A DNA stretch of 64,000 nucleotides from Opisthorchis felineus (lineage: Eukaryota; Platyhelminthes; Trematoda; Opisthorchiida; Opisthorchiidae): contig SJOL01007639.1 of NCBI GenBank assembly GCA_004794785.1, forward strand, positions 344,485-408,484, in the 5' to 3' direction. A model generated the notes under the pieces. The model saw only the letters and a list, made by a program, of their open reading frames with translations, did not search any database and was not told where the DNA came from. The stretch's first letter is position 1; each line of letters starts with the position of its first letter. Below are positions 50,346 to 61,925 of this stretch, one piece after another. The translations under genes and the position numbers were made by a program.

Positions 50346-52783
50346 GTGTTGTTCTAGACATTAACAGTCGCACCTTGAATGTTTAACCTAAGCAAGTATG
50401 ATGGACGGGTTTCATGTAATGACGTAAGGCTACTCGTACTGTTGCAAGGACGATGGAATTCCACAATTTAGGACTTGAATACAATGATAAGAAATAGAGG
50501 ATGGCTGCAATAATTTGTTGTAATTAGTTGCCCATTGAGCCGACGAGATTTCTTTCAATATCGCTTTCGTTATCAAGATCTGCAAAGATAATTTCAAGAT
50601 TAATTGTGATTCATACTGTATGGAGTCGTACTTCTGCAGACAAACCACATTCACTAAACGATGAGTGCGTGAAACGCAGATGTCTAACGAGATGTAGAAT
50701 GAAGTCACTGAAAAGACCATGCTTTCTGTACTTGTATAAAATTCCTCCAGAATTTTTTCACGCTTTGAGCCTTTTTAATTTTTTTGCTGGCCGTAGTGAC
50801 GAAGATCCATTACGCAGGAATTAAATGCTGCAAATGCACGTTACCTACGAGAATAGGGATATGATAAGACTATAGTCAACAAAATCATTTGCTTCCTGTG
50901 CCATTGCACAAAGAAATTCATGACCTTGATCTATTTTCAATATCGTGAACTCCATTTACTGGTTCAAAAAGTTCGTTCGCTGTTAGGCTTTCGGGTTGGA
51001 AACTGGAGTAGACACACTTACTGTCAAACACATAGCCTTGTCGATGGCGAACGAAGGGGGTCACTACAAGTGCTGAAGCAAAGCAGGGGTACAGTTTCCA
51101 CCTGCACGCCTATACATTTGAGGCCAAACTATCTGATCTTAAGTATAGGTTCGGTATAAGTTACACGCAACGGGACAAGGGCCCTCTAATGTCTCAGTAC
51201 CGACAAAGTGGGTGGCTGCGGGAAAGCCAGCATAGCCTGAACTCTGTACTCCGTTTGGAATGCCTCCAAAAGACCCACTAATCAGCCACGGCTGAATAAT
51301 TCCAGATCCCTTTCTTCTTATGGTAAAAGTGATTTCAATAAACGAGGCCGATAGTGCATATCCGGCGCTTTTATCGGGAAGCATGAATCTGTGTTATATT
51401 TGAGAAAGATGAACCAAATCTGTCCTCAAACAACCGATAAGAGGCAGACGAAACAGGCTTGGACGGTGACGCTGGACAATGTATCGCTCACTGACGGATG
51501 TGTGGACCAATGGATGCACCAGGTGACCTGAATAGTTGATCTCCATGAGCTGAAAACGAACCACCTGCTACCGATTAATTGTAAGCTCATTAGCTTGCCC
51601 TATTGTCTTACGGGTGAGATTTTTGTCTTTAAACAAACTCCCCAAGTCAACCTTACATGGACGGCAGTAAGAATACTGTCGTAAAAGATGAAACACAATA
51701 CATTTTAAAAATATCAGATAAAACTTTCTCGCTGTCAGAATATTCTTCGGATACACTTGCTGTGTGCCGAACTTTTGGGTGCCCAGTTAGCCCCACCAGA
51801 ATTTCACCTCTTCCAAAATTTTGTGCAACCCCTAAATCTACAAACCACTGGCAAAAATCGTCTTCCGTCAAACACGGTCCTTAAGGCTCTTCAGTGTGAT
51901 TGAGAACAACCAATTGACTGGATATGACTCCCCCTTGTTCTTTCAAACGGAATGCTCATACTGCTAGATTCATTTTACAGCAGGGTAAACAAGCAAGAGT
52001 AGTCTAGGCCTTGGAAACTATGAACAGTGAGGTACGCTGTGTTTCACAGACTTCATTTCAGGATACGAATACACAGTTCACTGCACGCGAGCCATCCCCT
52101 GCAAAGAAGCGTAACTAGAGCGTCCTGAAAAACGGGTGTCTGGGTTGAGCGCATCCCATCTGATGAGTCTGGGTTGACTGATTGGATCCAACTTAATCTA
52201 ACAATCAGTGGTATGAGACAACTGGTACACTACTGCGGAATAGATCCTGGATTCTTGTCCCTGATCATGCCCCAACAGATGTCAGCCCCGAATGTGTGGA
52301 AAATGAAATCCGCTTGTCACCTGACAGCAATACACAAATGGTGCGTTAAACCTTCAAGCTGAATAACCAAAAAAAATGTTGATAAACTACCAAGTTGATG
52401 TAAGTACACATCAGACGACACGACTATGCTACGTACGAATAGGGAAACAACCAAAAACTGACAGATTAGTTTGGTTATTACGTAAACGTGATTGGTTAGT
52501 CCGCTGCGTCCATTAATGTAGATGTGAGTCACTACCAGTGACTGTGTCATTGTAGGGTCATCTCCATCCTGTCAACACGGGTCTCTGTTAAATGGTACGC
52601 ATTTCTTTCGAAAGAACGAGCAACCAAATAATCCACTGGGTTCAGGGTGGGTTGGGAGAGCTGATATCCGAGGTAAGTGATCTCGATGTTTGATGGTGGT
52701 CAAAGTTATACTTCAGAGCATGCAGGCAATTTCATGTTAATTACACAAAATGCCCCTGAAACTGTGATCAGTGAAGGGTCAAC

Positions 52784-53272
52784 ATGAGTTTCTATGGGTC
52801 AAATTCTGCAAGAGACGGTTTCCCAAGTGCGCTGCAACATATGGTCTGCACCATGCGACAAGTGGTCCAGACGGTACTAGAAACTGGTGACCGACGATTT
52901 GTTTATTTGTGCTCCAAGTGTATAGGATTCTTGCAAACGACTGGCTCTATGGCTGGAGAGTTGTGGAGTTTTCTGATACAAAATCTGCACGTTTGTCCTG
53001 GCTGCGTACACCGAATGAACCAAATCGTTTTCTGCATAAAATTGGATTGTTACGGATGCTTTAACTTGTTTCCATATACTTTTTTACTGGTACTTGCATT
53101 CTACAAACGCACGCTGTCATTACAATCGTTGGGGCTGTTGTTGTGCAGCTGTCCCCGTAAGCCAAATATTGCGTCACTCCACTGGATAGGAACGCGTATT
53201 AGCATACCATCAAGATTATTTATCGTTGGTGGTCAAACGATGCAGCCATATTATGGATCAACGACAAAGTAA
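52784..53272 (+). other. Unassigned open frame, 162 codons
   Basis: The longest open frame apart from the transporter and Merlin frames. It starts ATG at 52784 and has a Cys-rich, partly hydrophobic translation (LDCYGCFNLFPYTFLLVLAF is one membrane-like stretch). I recognise no family. It lies in an intron, antisense to the transporter, and no flanking element ends are seen. A chance frame is quite possible. Confidence 0.25.
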
Positions 53273-54560
53273 CTAATAACCAACAGAAGAAATGTTCAAT
53301 ACGAACATATGGTTGGTTAGCTGACTCATTGTGGACATGACTGCGTATGATCTCATGAATCTATGCTTCCCGTCGAACACACCGCCGTGGACGAGTCAAA
53401 CAGATTAAGGATGCAATCTCCAACGGAGATTAACAGAAATAGGAATATGGGGATTGCCTTGGTGAGTCCCACTGTATCTCGCCTTACCGTCAAAAGTGCC
53501 CAGAAGTATGTGCCTAAACAACTTTCAGGCCAAATTATGCAGGATCCCGCTTATCGTAAGATAATAGTCCTGTCGAGAGTCAGTCTCCAGCGTGTGTTTC
53601 TGTGGTAGTGGTCGACGGAAATGCGAACAAGTCAGCATCAGTCTGAGCCAAATCTTGCCTGTTCTTCACGTATAAATGTACCATTCACCAGGTTTGATTG
53701 CGAAGTACAGCGTTGGCGATAATAAAACCACAGCCACTTCAGCAGCTGGAACGACAACAGTTGTTGTAAATTGTGACGATGGTGGTTTGCCAAACATCAA
53801 ATCTCCCTCAACAGATCACTGATTCGGTTAACTTATGCCATTCTCTCATCTTTGAGCAACGCCGGAGGAAGTTAATTCGCGCAATGCGTCCTATCAATTG
53901 CTTTGAAGACTTCGATAGGCATAACAATGGCATATTAATAACTCGTAGTTGAATATCTTAAACCTGGAGGTACGCAATTCTAGCTGGATTGCCGTTAAAA
54001 AAATTCTGTGCATTCAAGCAAACCATGTATTAGTTCATCGTTTTTTCCATGCACTGTTAGACTGAGGTTGGGTTATTTCAGGCTGGTTTTCTCTAAAGGT
54101 TAAAGTTTTTGGACAATTTTTCAGCGACAAAGGCTATTTCTGACTTGCCTACACGGTCAGGCTATCATGCATAGATAATTCTCCTCTAGGAGAACACTCA
54201 AATGAATCTGCAGTACGCCACGAGTGGTTTATATTCTGAGTAAGTAAGAATGTCTGGTCTGGCATTCGGCAGTTAGAGAAAACGCACAAATATCCAGCGG
54301 ACGTTTCAAAGTAGTAGTATTGCCACGTGCCACTTAGAGTTTCAAGGGTTCTGGAACGTACGGCAAGACGCTAATACCTGTTGTGGATTGTGGTTCAGAC
54401 TGACGAATAATAACCAAACTAAACGCAGCAAACGTTGTGTTGAATTATTTGAAAAGCTTGATCAACTTGATCCGTACAGCACCAAAATAAGGAAACAATC
54501 GTGTGGCTGTGGTACTTTTTTATGCATAGCTGCTATGCAATTCGAGGAAGGCACAATGGC

Positions 54561-54636
54561 TTGGATTAGAATTGAACCACGAAACTTCTTATTGATTCTG
54601 TTACGTCTTAACCACTGGGCTGTCTCAAACTAGCTC
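54561..54636 (-). mobile_element. SINE type A fragment (5' part)
   Basis: GGATTAGAATTGAACCACGA..CTGTTACGTCTTAACCACTG..CTAGCTC matches the tRNA-related head of the copy at 38705-38878 in the same orientation. Confidence 0.45.
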
Positions 54637-57392
54637 ATCTGTGGTAGCAGTATTCGCGTGCAGCGTGCATGTTGTACAACGTCCATAGCTATCACAGTTT
54701 CCTTCGCAATCAAATTCAAAGTAACCAACAGCGCGTGCAAATGTGAGTATCACTATGGCTCCTACAATTATACGTGGAGCCTCAAAAGTGATTAAATGTC
54801 TCAAAAAACACAAGGCGCTCAGTCCGAATAAACTGTATCTAGTGTTGGTGAAAGATAGGGGCACGGTCGTACTAAATCAAGTCAATGCTTAGCCAAAGTA
54901 ACTGAACCTACTTAGAGGTACTTATTTGTTACGGTCTTGCGACAATCATCACAACCTACGGGAAAAGTGTTTTTACGGCAGTTGACATTGCTGTGGCATA
55001 ATTGTTGCTAACGTAACAACTGAAATCTCCCTATTTAGCATACTCTTCAACTAAAAACAGTGAATGATACATTCATCCGTGAGGTTTAGCTCAGACGAAT
55101 ACCAGACTGGCCACATTTCCTTCTAACGACAACCGTCAGAGGAGAGTCACACAAACCAAAGATGGACTCTCCCGATTCTCTGTGACATTACAGGTGGTTT
55201 TACGCCGTTGACAGAAATGGTTTCACATATGGTGATCTCCATTGTGGAGGCCTTTTATGCGCATAGAGTTGTGCAAGTTTTAAAGTACAGTGGACTACCT
55301 CCACACCTCGCCAGTTCACATGGGATCCGACGCTGTTGTATACCCACGTTTCCGGCCATTTTTTACGCAGCATATCTCTCGAAAAAACACTCGAGAGAGA
55401 AAACAAGCCTTGGAGACACGAAAAAATTTGTGCTCTGGTACTATCTTCGAAAAGCAATGCTCCAAGAACATAAGGGGAATAAATTTTATGGTCCCAAAAG
55501 CGACTGATTTACTCCACAGCTGGATATACTCTACCAGGAACAAACGAAATCATTTTCTGTTCTTGCTTAGTTATTTTTAACTATTGATTATTGCCAGCGG
55601 ACCGTCACTTCAGGGAGCTTTTATCGCACGCACAACTTATACACCAACCAGCCACATCGGTGAACCCTTTGAGTGGACTTGACTTAACCGACAAGTCAAC
55701 CTTGGACACGAACATATCATCGTCCACCGAAACATTTCGCCATCAAAATGCTGATCGCGGTTGGTATAGCAGAGCGGTAGGATGAAGTAGCGCGCAATAA
55801 CTAAGCAATTCTCAATTGCCCAACAGGCCGCTTCCTTTATTATGTAAGAACATGTACTTGTGCTAGTTCGTCTTCTTCGGGAGCCCCTATTTGGGTTTGC
55901 TTGGACAGTTTAGTTGTCCAGAATGACGAAAGCTGGCAGCCATTATAGTGAATCACTGTGTTAATTGTGTACAAACCACTGGTGCACAAACGTATCGTAC
56001 ATCTGAGGTACTCACTACACGGGAAATGCAAAACTTCATCCCATCATGACAAACACTGTCAAAGTAACCGGATGCAAACAAAATTTCGTTACCCTGGCGC
56101 AGAAGGCATACGATACAGCCTTGTTTGCCACTATTCAAGGAGAAAACGGAACAACCCATGGATTATTCTGGAAGCCCTAGGTTTTTCATCTAGGGATAAT
56201 ATGCTAGCTATAGGAAGAAATGTCCAGTAGTTCTATATGGTGTTCGGCTAATTCCAGAGGAATAAATGTGAGACGTAGGACGCGCGGTTAAAATCGCACT
56301 GTTTTTTTTACTGAGGGCACTGAAAGCCAACGATCCCACATGGCATTGTGGGCTGAATTCCTTCCCACGAAAACGTGAAAAGCCAGTCATAGAAGTCATC
56401 ATACGCACCCTCCTCCTTCGCTGATAAGGCGGCACTCAAGACAGCCAAGGGCGATATAGACCTGGAAAGTTACACCTGCACTTTTGGCCTCGTGGATTAA
56501 AACAATATTCTGGCAGCTCGTCGGAACCATTAAAACGAAGGTTAACAAACGTTCCTATTTTTGGAGTCGGCATCATGGATGTACGATTGTGATGATGAGG
56601 CGCAAAAGGGAAGCGTGATTGTAAGCATTCATTATCAGTGGTCCAATAAGTCACAGGTTCATCGCACCCATTTGACTAAAAAACTGGGCCCTGTGGATAA
56701 AGAATAATCACTGGAGGGATGTTCTTCATCGCCCATATCTATGGATAATCATCCACGAATAGTTGGAACGGAGTGTAACGAAAAGGCAAGATCGCCACAA
56801 TGTGTTCGGTAGGGGAAACTTTTTACCCGCAGTAACGGTCCCCGAACTTCAGCTACTTCGATTATGATGACTTCTTCTTCTGACTTCGGTGGATCGTGTA
56901 TGCAAACGCATATCAGAGTGAAAACCTATCGTACCTATTTGCTGTTAGGTACAGCATGTTTTTATACTGCCCCGTATGCTGCAAAATAGTCGTCAGGTAA
57001 CAGAAAGATTTAAGATAGACGTTTCCAGTGCCACATGACCTTTGTACGAGGGTGCAAATCTAGCCTTCGCACAACAAGACGAAGACTGCAAGGCAGCGTG
57101 ATGCAGAGAGAACTACCTATGAAGCCGTTGGAGTAAGGGTCGATTTCACCAGCCCTCACCGTTAGATCTGGCGTTTGTTCGTCTAGCCCTTGCATATCGG
57201 GATGCAACCCTCAGGGCAGCATGGTTTCATGACTTTCGGTGACCGTTATACGTTTGTATCCCAATTCCGTATTAAGTACTGACCAGCAGTCAATGTTTCC
57301 CAATACAGACGACAGTAAATAATTTAATGGTTCTGCCTCACGGTTTGGTATAACCTTCACACCTGCAAAGTATAGTACCACTGTAAGACTGG

Positions 57393-58130
57393 ATGGACTT
57401 GAATCCTAATGTCATGCATGCGGATGGGTCAATTGAGGTAGTAGACCAATTTGTCTACCTGGTTAGTTGTATCAGTCTTGGAAGTCTAGCCAAAGATGAT
57501 ATTTCCATCCGGATTGGTAAGGCCAATGCAGCTTTCCTGAAGTTGCATCACCTCTCGTGCAGGCGAGACATAAGCTTATATGACAAGGGGCTATTCTACC
57601 GGGCTGAGGTGCGCTTCGTATTGTCATGTGAATCAGAAATACGGCTGCTGCGCGTTAAGGACGTCAAAAAGGTTTTCACTGCTTGACCATCGGTGTCTTT
57701 GGAGCATTACTTGAGTCTGGTAGGAAAATCGGATCAGAAATGCTGAAACGCTTCGAGTGGTTTTCGGAAGAAATAACTCGCCAGTGTTAGATGAACTGAT
57801 CAGATTTCGTAGTTCGCGCTGGTTTTGGTCACATGCTTCATATGCCAGTCGACCAATTCCCTCGGACAGCCCTTTGGAACAACCACGTGCAGGATGGAAA
57901 GAGACAGAGTAGGTCGAGCAGTGACCTGGCCAAGAGGTATGAAAGTCATCACCAGCAAATTCAGCTACAATCTTTATTGCTGTCTCCCTAGAGGAAAACT
58001 CCGAGACGGAACACATCAACGACTAGAGACATTGGAAGATATGGCCCAGTCGCACTTAGTAGCACACATGCATCTACGCTGTTGCCTTCAATGCATAGTT
58101 TCCCATCCAGATCTCCCCAGCGAAAGGTTT
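57393..58130 (+). mobile_element. LINE 3' fragment (RT C-terminal region)
   Basis: The plus strand encodes the end of a LINE ORF2 over two or three frames: VVDQFVYLVSCISLGSLAKD, IRIGKANAAFLKLHHLSCRR, DISLYDKG, then LLDHRCLWSIT, ENRIRNAE, SSRWF, GHMLHMPVDQFPRTALW and finally RLETLEDMAQ. This is the same domain order as the C-terminal part of the element at 34.4-36.9 kb but a different subfamily (VVDQFVYL against VVENVTYL). All catalytic RT motifs are missing, so it is a severely 5'-truncated copy. It lies antisense to the transporter gene. Confidence 0.8.
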
Positions 58131-58940
58131 AAAGATACCCCCGTATTTATACTTTAATTTTTTATCAGCTACCGCCTTCAATGCGTTGCCCGTCTCCCCA
58201 GATCGTCAGTAAACGAAAATGTTGCAAATATAACCACCACATAATATGTACGCCACTTTATAGAGGATGGTAATCATTATGGTAGTGGTGAAGACGAGGT
58301 TGGTGAACTAAACGTGGCAGATTCTGGACCGCCGATGAAGAGGTCAGTTCAACAGCCGTAGTTGTCTCTTGAACCACCGTTTCAGACAGACAACAATCAT
58401 CAATAGAAAGCGAATCCAATGTGGAAGCGACAGCAACTTATTTTCCAGGTGGTTTGATCGTGCACAGAGGTGAATTGAGCTTCAGTGTTTGAGAAAAATT
58501 CCGGAGTGTCGATGCATGCAATGGTTTAGGTAAACGGATATTGTGTTAACGACAGTGAGCGGCGAAAGTCTTTATAAATGAACCTACGAAGATGCCGCCG
58601 GAAACTGGGTAAGAATGGGGTCAAATGTTTGAAGCAAAAGGAAGACATCAAACACATTCGGTTTCTACCTACACGCTGTGCTCTATGCAGCAAGTAAAGC
58701 GACCTGACCGACGGGAAAGCCGGAGTGACATGGGATTATATGTCATTGTACTGACGTTGTCATAATGAACATCCGCAACACACCGGAAAAAACGGTGAAC
58801 TCACCAGCCAGAAAATGACCAGAACCCTTGATAGAAAGCGCTCGCTAGTGCACCTGGAGAGGTCGCACTGTGTTCGAAGGGATCTTTGAAGCTCCCGACA
58901 TTACCTGAATGTCATAAGTAGAAGGGTTCTCTCATCCTAC

Positions 58941-59066
58941 CTCGAGCGAGATAAGCAATCCCAAATCCGACTATAAGCAGCAAAGCCAGGACCTTCCCGG
59001 CCGTGAATATCACAGACAGTTTCGTCGCCCAAGCAACACGATAGCAGTTGATGAAGCAAAGTGTTA
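58941..59066 (-). CDS. Amino-acid transporter light chain, second coding exon
   Basis: A 126-nt exon between acceptor CCCGTTTCTTTAG and donor CGAG|GTAGGA. Joined to the first exon it gives ALIAVLVTLCFINCYRVAWA, then TKLSVIFTAGKVLALLLIVG and FGIAYLAR. This matches the TM4-TM5 span of LAT proteins (LLT..NC.S...AT.VQ..FT..K.LAL..II..G). It ends in phase 1. The frame could be read only by removing the 40-nt intron, which restores the expected sequence exactly. Confidence 0.95.
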
Positions 59067-59106
59067 CTAAAGAAACGGGTTATGCGCAAGTGCACCAAAA
59101 ACGTAC
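59067..59106 (-). other. 40-nt intron
   Basis: Donor GTACGTTTTT and acceptor CCCGTTTCTTTAG, length 40 nt. Reading through it gives a wrong frame, and removing it restores the conserved LAT sequence. Very short introns near the 5' end, with long ones downstream, are known in schistosome genes. Confidence 0.93.
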
Positions 59107-59557
59107 GGACAGCTATGAGTGCTACCAACTGAACTGCAGAAGCAGGAACATCACACTCAGGAAAGAAGGGCTTCAAGACATAGTTGGCTAACACGAGTGA
59201 ATTGATTGCACAGGAAACAGTGCCAATCACGAAGAAAGTGATCCAAAGTGCCATGAAACCCAAGAACGGGCCGAATGTTTCCAGGATGTATATGTATTCA
59301 CCACCTGATCGTGGTATAGTGACTCCAAGCTCTGCGTATACAATAGCCCCAATGGTGCTGAACAAGCCAGTAACGATCCACATAACAAAGGAAAGGCCAA
59401 TCGAATTGGTAATGCGCAAAACCCCCACAGGAGATAGGAAAATGCCTGAACCGACAATTATGCCGACCACAATTCCAACACCCTTTAAGATGCCTATATC
59501 CTGCTTCAGGTGGATTTTTTCCTTCGACTCGTCTTCTTTCTGTGAACCGAAAACCAT
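59107..59557 (-). CDS. Amino-acid transporter light chain (SLC7/LAT-like), first coding exon
   Basis: Encodes 150 residues plus one base. After a charged cytosolic head (residues 1-20) come TM1 with the substrate-binding motif VGSGIFLSPVGVL (35-47), TM2 (about 53-73) and the loop YAELGVTIPRSGGEYIYILE (74-93), a family signature. TM3 (about 98-125) follows, then LANYVLKPFFPECDVP. Cys135 in FFPECDVP sits where LAT light chains form the disulfide with the CD98/SLC3A2-type heavy chain. Such heterodimers exchange large neutral amino acids across the plasma membrane, and in schistosomes the homologue SPRM1lc acts at the tegument. The ATG at 59557 is the first Met of the conserved frame. Which substrate this protein takes cannot be read from sequence. 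Confidence 0.96.
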
Positions 59558-61817
59558 GTTTCCAACACGCTAGAGAGCTACGCAGTGGGCGATGAGCGAG
59601 TGTGAAAACCGAAGCGGTCTAGAGAAAACTTTTCGCTGATTGGTGAAATACCTCGGACCACGTGACAGACGTCTGCAGTCTGAATGCATTTGCCAGTGGA
59701 AGGATTTTGCACCTATGGTAACTACATAATCAAAGTCCTGGGTCAGAAATATCACACTAACTCAACGGATGGCCTGTAGCTTTCTGAGATATTGCTAGAA
59801 TTCTAACGTGCTGATTTTTTTATTAGTTAAGAATGTAGCATCATAAATTGAAAGATGGGTACAAAAGCAACGATGAGGAGATACAGGCCACAAAAATAGG
59901 GTTTTTGGCCAACATCGAGGACGATGAAGGACGAGAAGTAAGATCCTCCGATTTTATGCAAAGATTCGTGGTGGGAACAATTTCCTTAGCCATGAAAACA
60001 ACCCGCAAGAAGTGCATTTTGGTGGCTTTCCACTACTGTTCAACCATATAGTCCATAGAAAAATCATCCGTTCCAACTATGATTAAGCTCAGCTATGGTT
60101 TTATTTCCCAGGAATCCCTTACAGTAGTCAAACAGTAAAAGAAACCAATCGGAAGCGTAGTTGAGTAATTGGCAGGTTCCCCAGAAAAGAACTAGTAAAT
60201 TCAAAAGAAAGGCAGATTGGGTTAGTTGAACTTTTAACCGATCATCAACATTTTGACGTACTAAAACAAAAAACTATGCCTGCCATAGGCGAATTGAACA
60301 GTGGGTCTGCGACCTTATCAGATTTTATGTTAGCTGACCGCTCCCCGATTCCAGTCTTTGGTTTCCAGTTCGTAGCTCTGTGTACGAAATTTTTTCGACT
60401 TATTAGAGTTATGGTTGCCGATCTACCTCAGGCGTATGCAATTTTGTCCAAAGGCGCATTTCTGGAAAGAGCATATTTCTGCTAGCATATATGCTGAAAT
60501 TACAATGGTCAATATTCAGCTTTACCTTTGTTGAAGTTCGTGCGAACTAACCTTAATTTTTCGTGCGCATTTCAATTTGGCTGGGCGAGCGTCGGAAAAA
60601 AATCATGAGAAATTGATAACGACACGGCTTTCATCTTTCAGGGGCCTTCATATCACATCAAAGGATTACGCGAAGTATGCTTATCCTAGTTTCGTCCGCA
60701 CCTGACAAGATAATCGTCGATGCACTTTTACGTTGAGTGACCATATTTCCCGTGGACCTAGTAGTCACCATAATCGGTCAAGGGTAGAGGACTCGAACTG
60801 GGTTGGCAAGTTTACCGAATTCCCTGATTAGATGCAGTAAGCAAAGAACCTTCTGCCTACTGGTTTTTGGTATTCAGAGGCAAGTAAATCCTGTCCCATT
60901 ACCCTCTTTCCAGCTTATTCAGAAGTACAAAATGTTAATTAGTTGCCTGAAAGAAGGCCTGTAAACTAACAACTGACCGAAAGGGCACCAAGCACCTGAA
61001 ACTCTCTCTGAAATGCCGGACACCGCCAAGGATATTTGGTAGTTTATTACCTTCGGATTTAAAAACTCTCCGTTATCCAAGACCCATACAGTTACCGTAG
61101 GACTCACCGCCCATTTCTGTTATGTAAGTGTGTAATAACATGACCGTCCTAGTCGAGCTTTGTGACCGGAGAGGTGCATTAGTGACAACATCGAAGGAGA
61201 CGCACTTGAGCCATAGAGACCTCGCCAAAACGCAACACACTGCGTCATTCTGACACTTCCTAGACGTTGAAAATTTCGGTGGAAAATACGCGATTGAGCG
61301 TTTTGAAGAGTAACCCAGACTAATTAACATGTGTCCTACTATGGAAGGCGGCAAGTTTGTGAGGTGAAGGATCCGAAGTTGGCACGATCCTTGGTCGAAT
61401 TTACTTCTGGGATGCAGGTAACATAAAAGCGTCTTGTCCGCCGGTTTTGAAAACATAGACTGTTACAAAACAGTGTTGCCCATTTCGGGGTACACAGAAT
61501 CCGCAACACCAAATATTACCTTCAAACGTCAGGTCACCATCGTCTTGAAAGCGGCTGTAAGTTGCTTCAGTGCTTTTCTGCATTGATTAACTTCATCTGT
61601 GGGATGAAATCTCCCCTGTAAAATTCCTAATTGCTCACATTACCAACAATCTATAAGCAGTTCAGAAGAAAGAACCATCCACAAGACCGCACACTCTATC
61701 TGAGAAATTTCCATTCAAGGAGTCGGCCAACAACTGTCCACATGAATTAGAATACACGGTTAAAGAAATGGTGGCGTTATTTCCTGGTTAAATTCATGTT
61801 GTTCGCACCACAGGTTA
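59558..61817. other. Upstream flank of the transporter gene
   Basis: On the minus strand, GTAGCTCTCTAG lies 13 nt before the ATG and looks like a 3' splice acceptor. It could be the site of a 5' UTR intron or of spliced-leader trans-splicing. No other gene is recognised. Confidence 0.4.
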
Positions 61818-61925
61818 GCTACTAGTAGCCGAACGGTTAGGAGTTCAAACTATTATCCAGGAAGTCGAGATTCGGAAGGCCGCTGGAGTTTCGTGAAGAG
61901 CGCACTCACCGTTTATTTACCAATA
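61818..61925 (+). mobile_element. tRNA-derived SINE, type B (decayed)
   Basis: The A-box-like TAGCCGAACGGTTAGGAG, the B-box remnant GTCGAGATTCGG and the body CTGGAGTTTCGTGAAGAGCG, then CACT, follow the order of the copy at 6505-6640. Confidence 0.6.

Larger units (their letters stand above)
44477..58940 (-). other. Intron interval of transporter gene, expected exon not found
   Basis: About 45 residues are expected here (a segment of the type FYSGL.AYGGWN.LN.VTEEL.DPYR, TM5-TM6). I looked on the minus strand for its Gly-Gly-Trp-Asn and Thr-Glu-Glu-Leu codons and found none in context. The interval holds two R1 copies, SINE fragments, a short tandem duplication and a LINE 3' fragment. Confidence 0.6.

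Noticed and set aside
51139..51384. Candidate for the missing TM5-TM6 transporter exon
   Set aside because: All three frames were compared with the family pattern. The Gly-Gly-Trp-Asn and Thr-Glu-Glu-Leu landmarks are missing.
54625..54864. Hydrophobic minus-strand frame (APRIIVGAIVILTFARAVGY) as a transporter exon
   Set aside because: The hydrophobic stretch has no LAT signature, and part of the region overlaps the SINE fragment.
57633..58019. 128-codon minus-strand frame as a gene
   Set aside because: It is the antisense of the LINE 3' fragment read on the plus strand.
59184..59573. 129-codon plus-strand frame as a gene
   Set aside because: It is the antisense shadow of the first transporter exon, whose minus-strand translation is clearly conserved.
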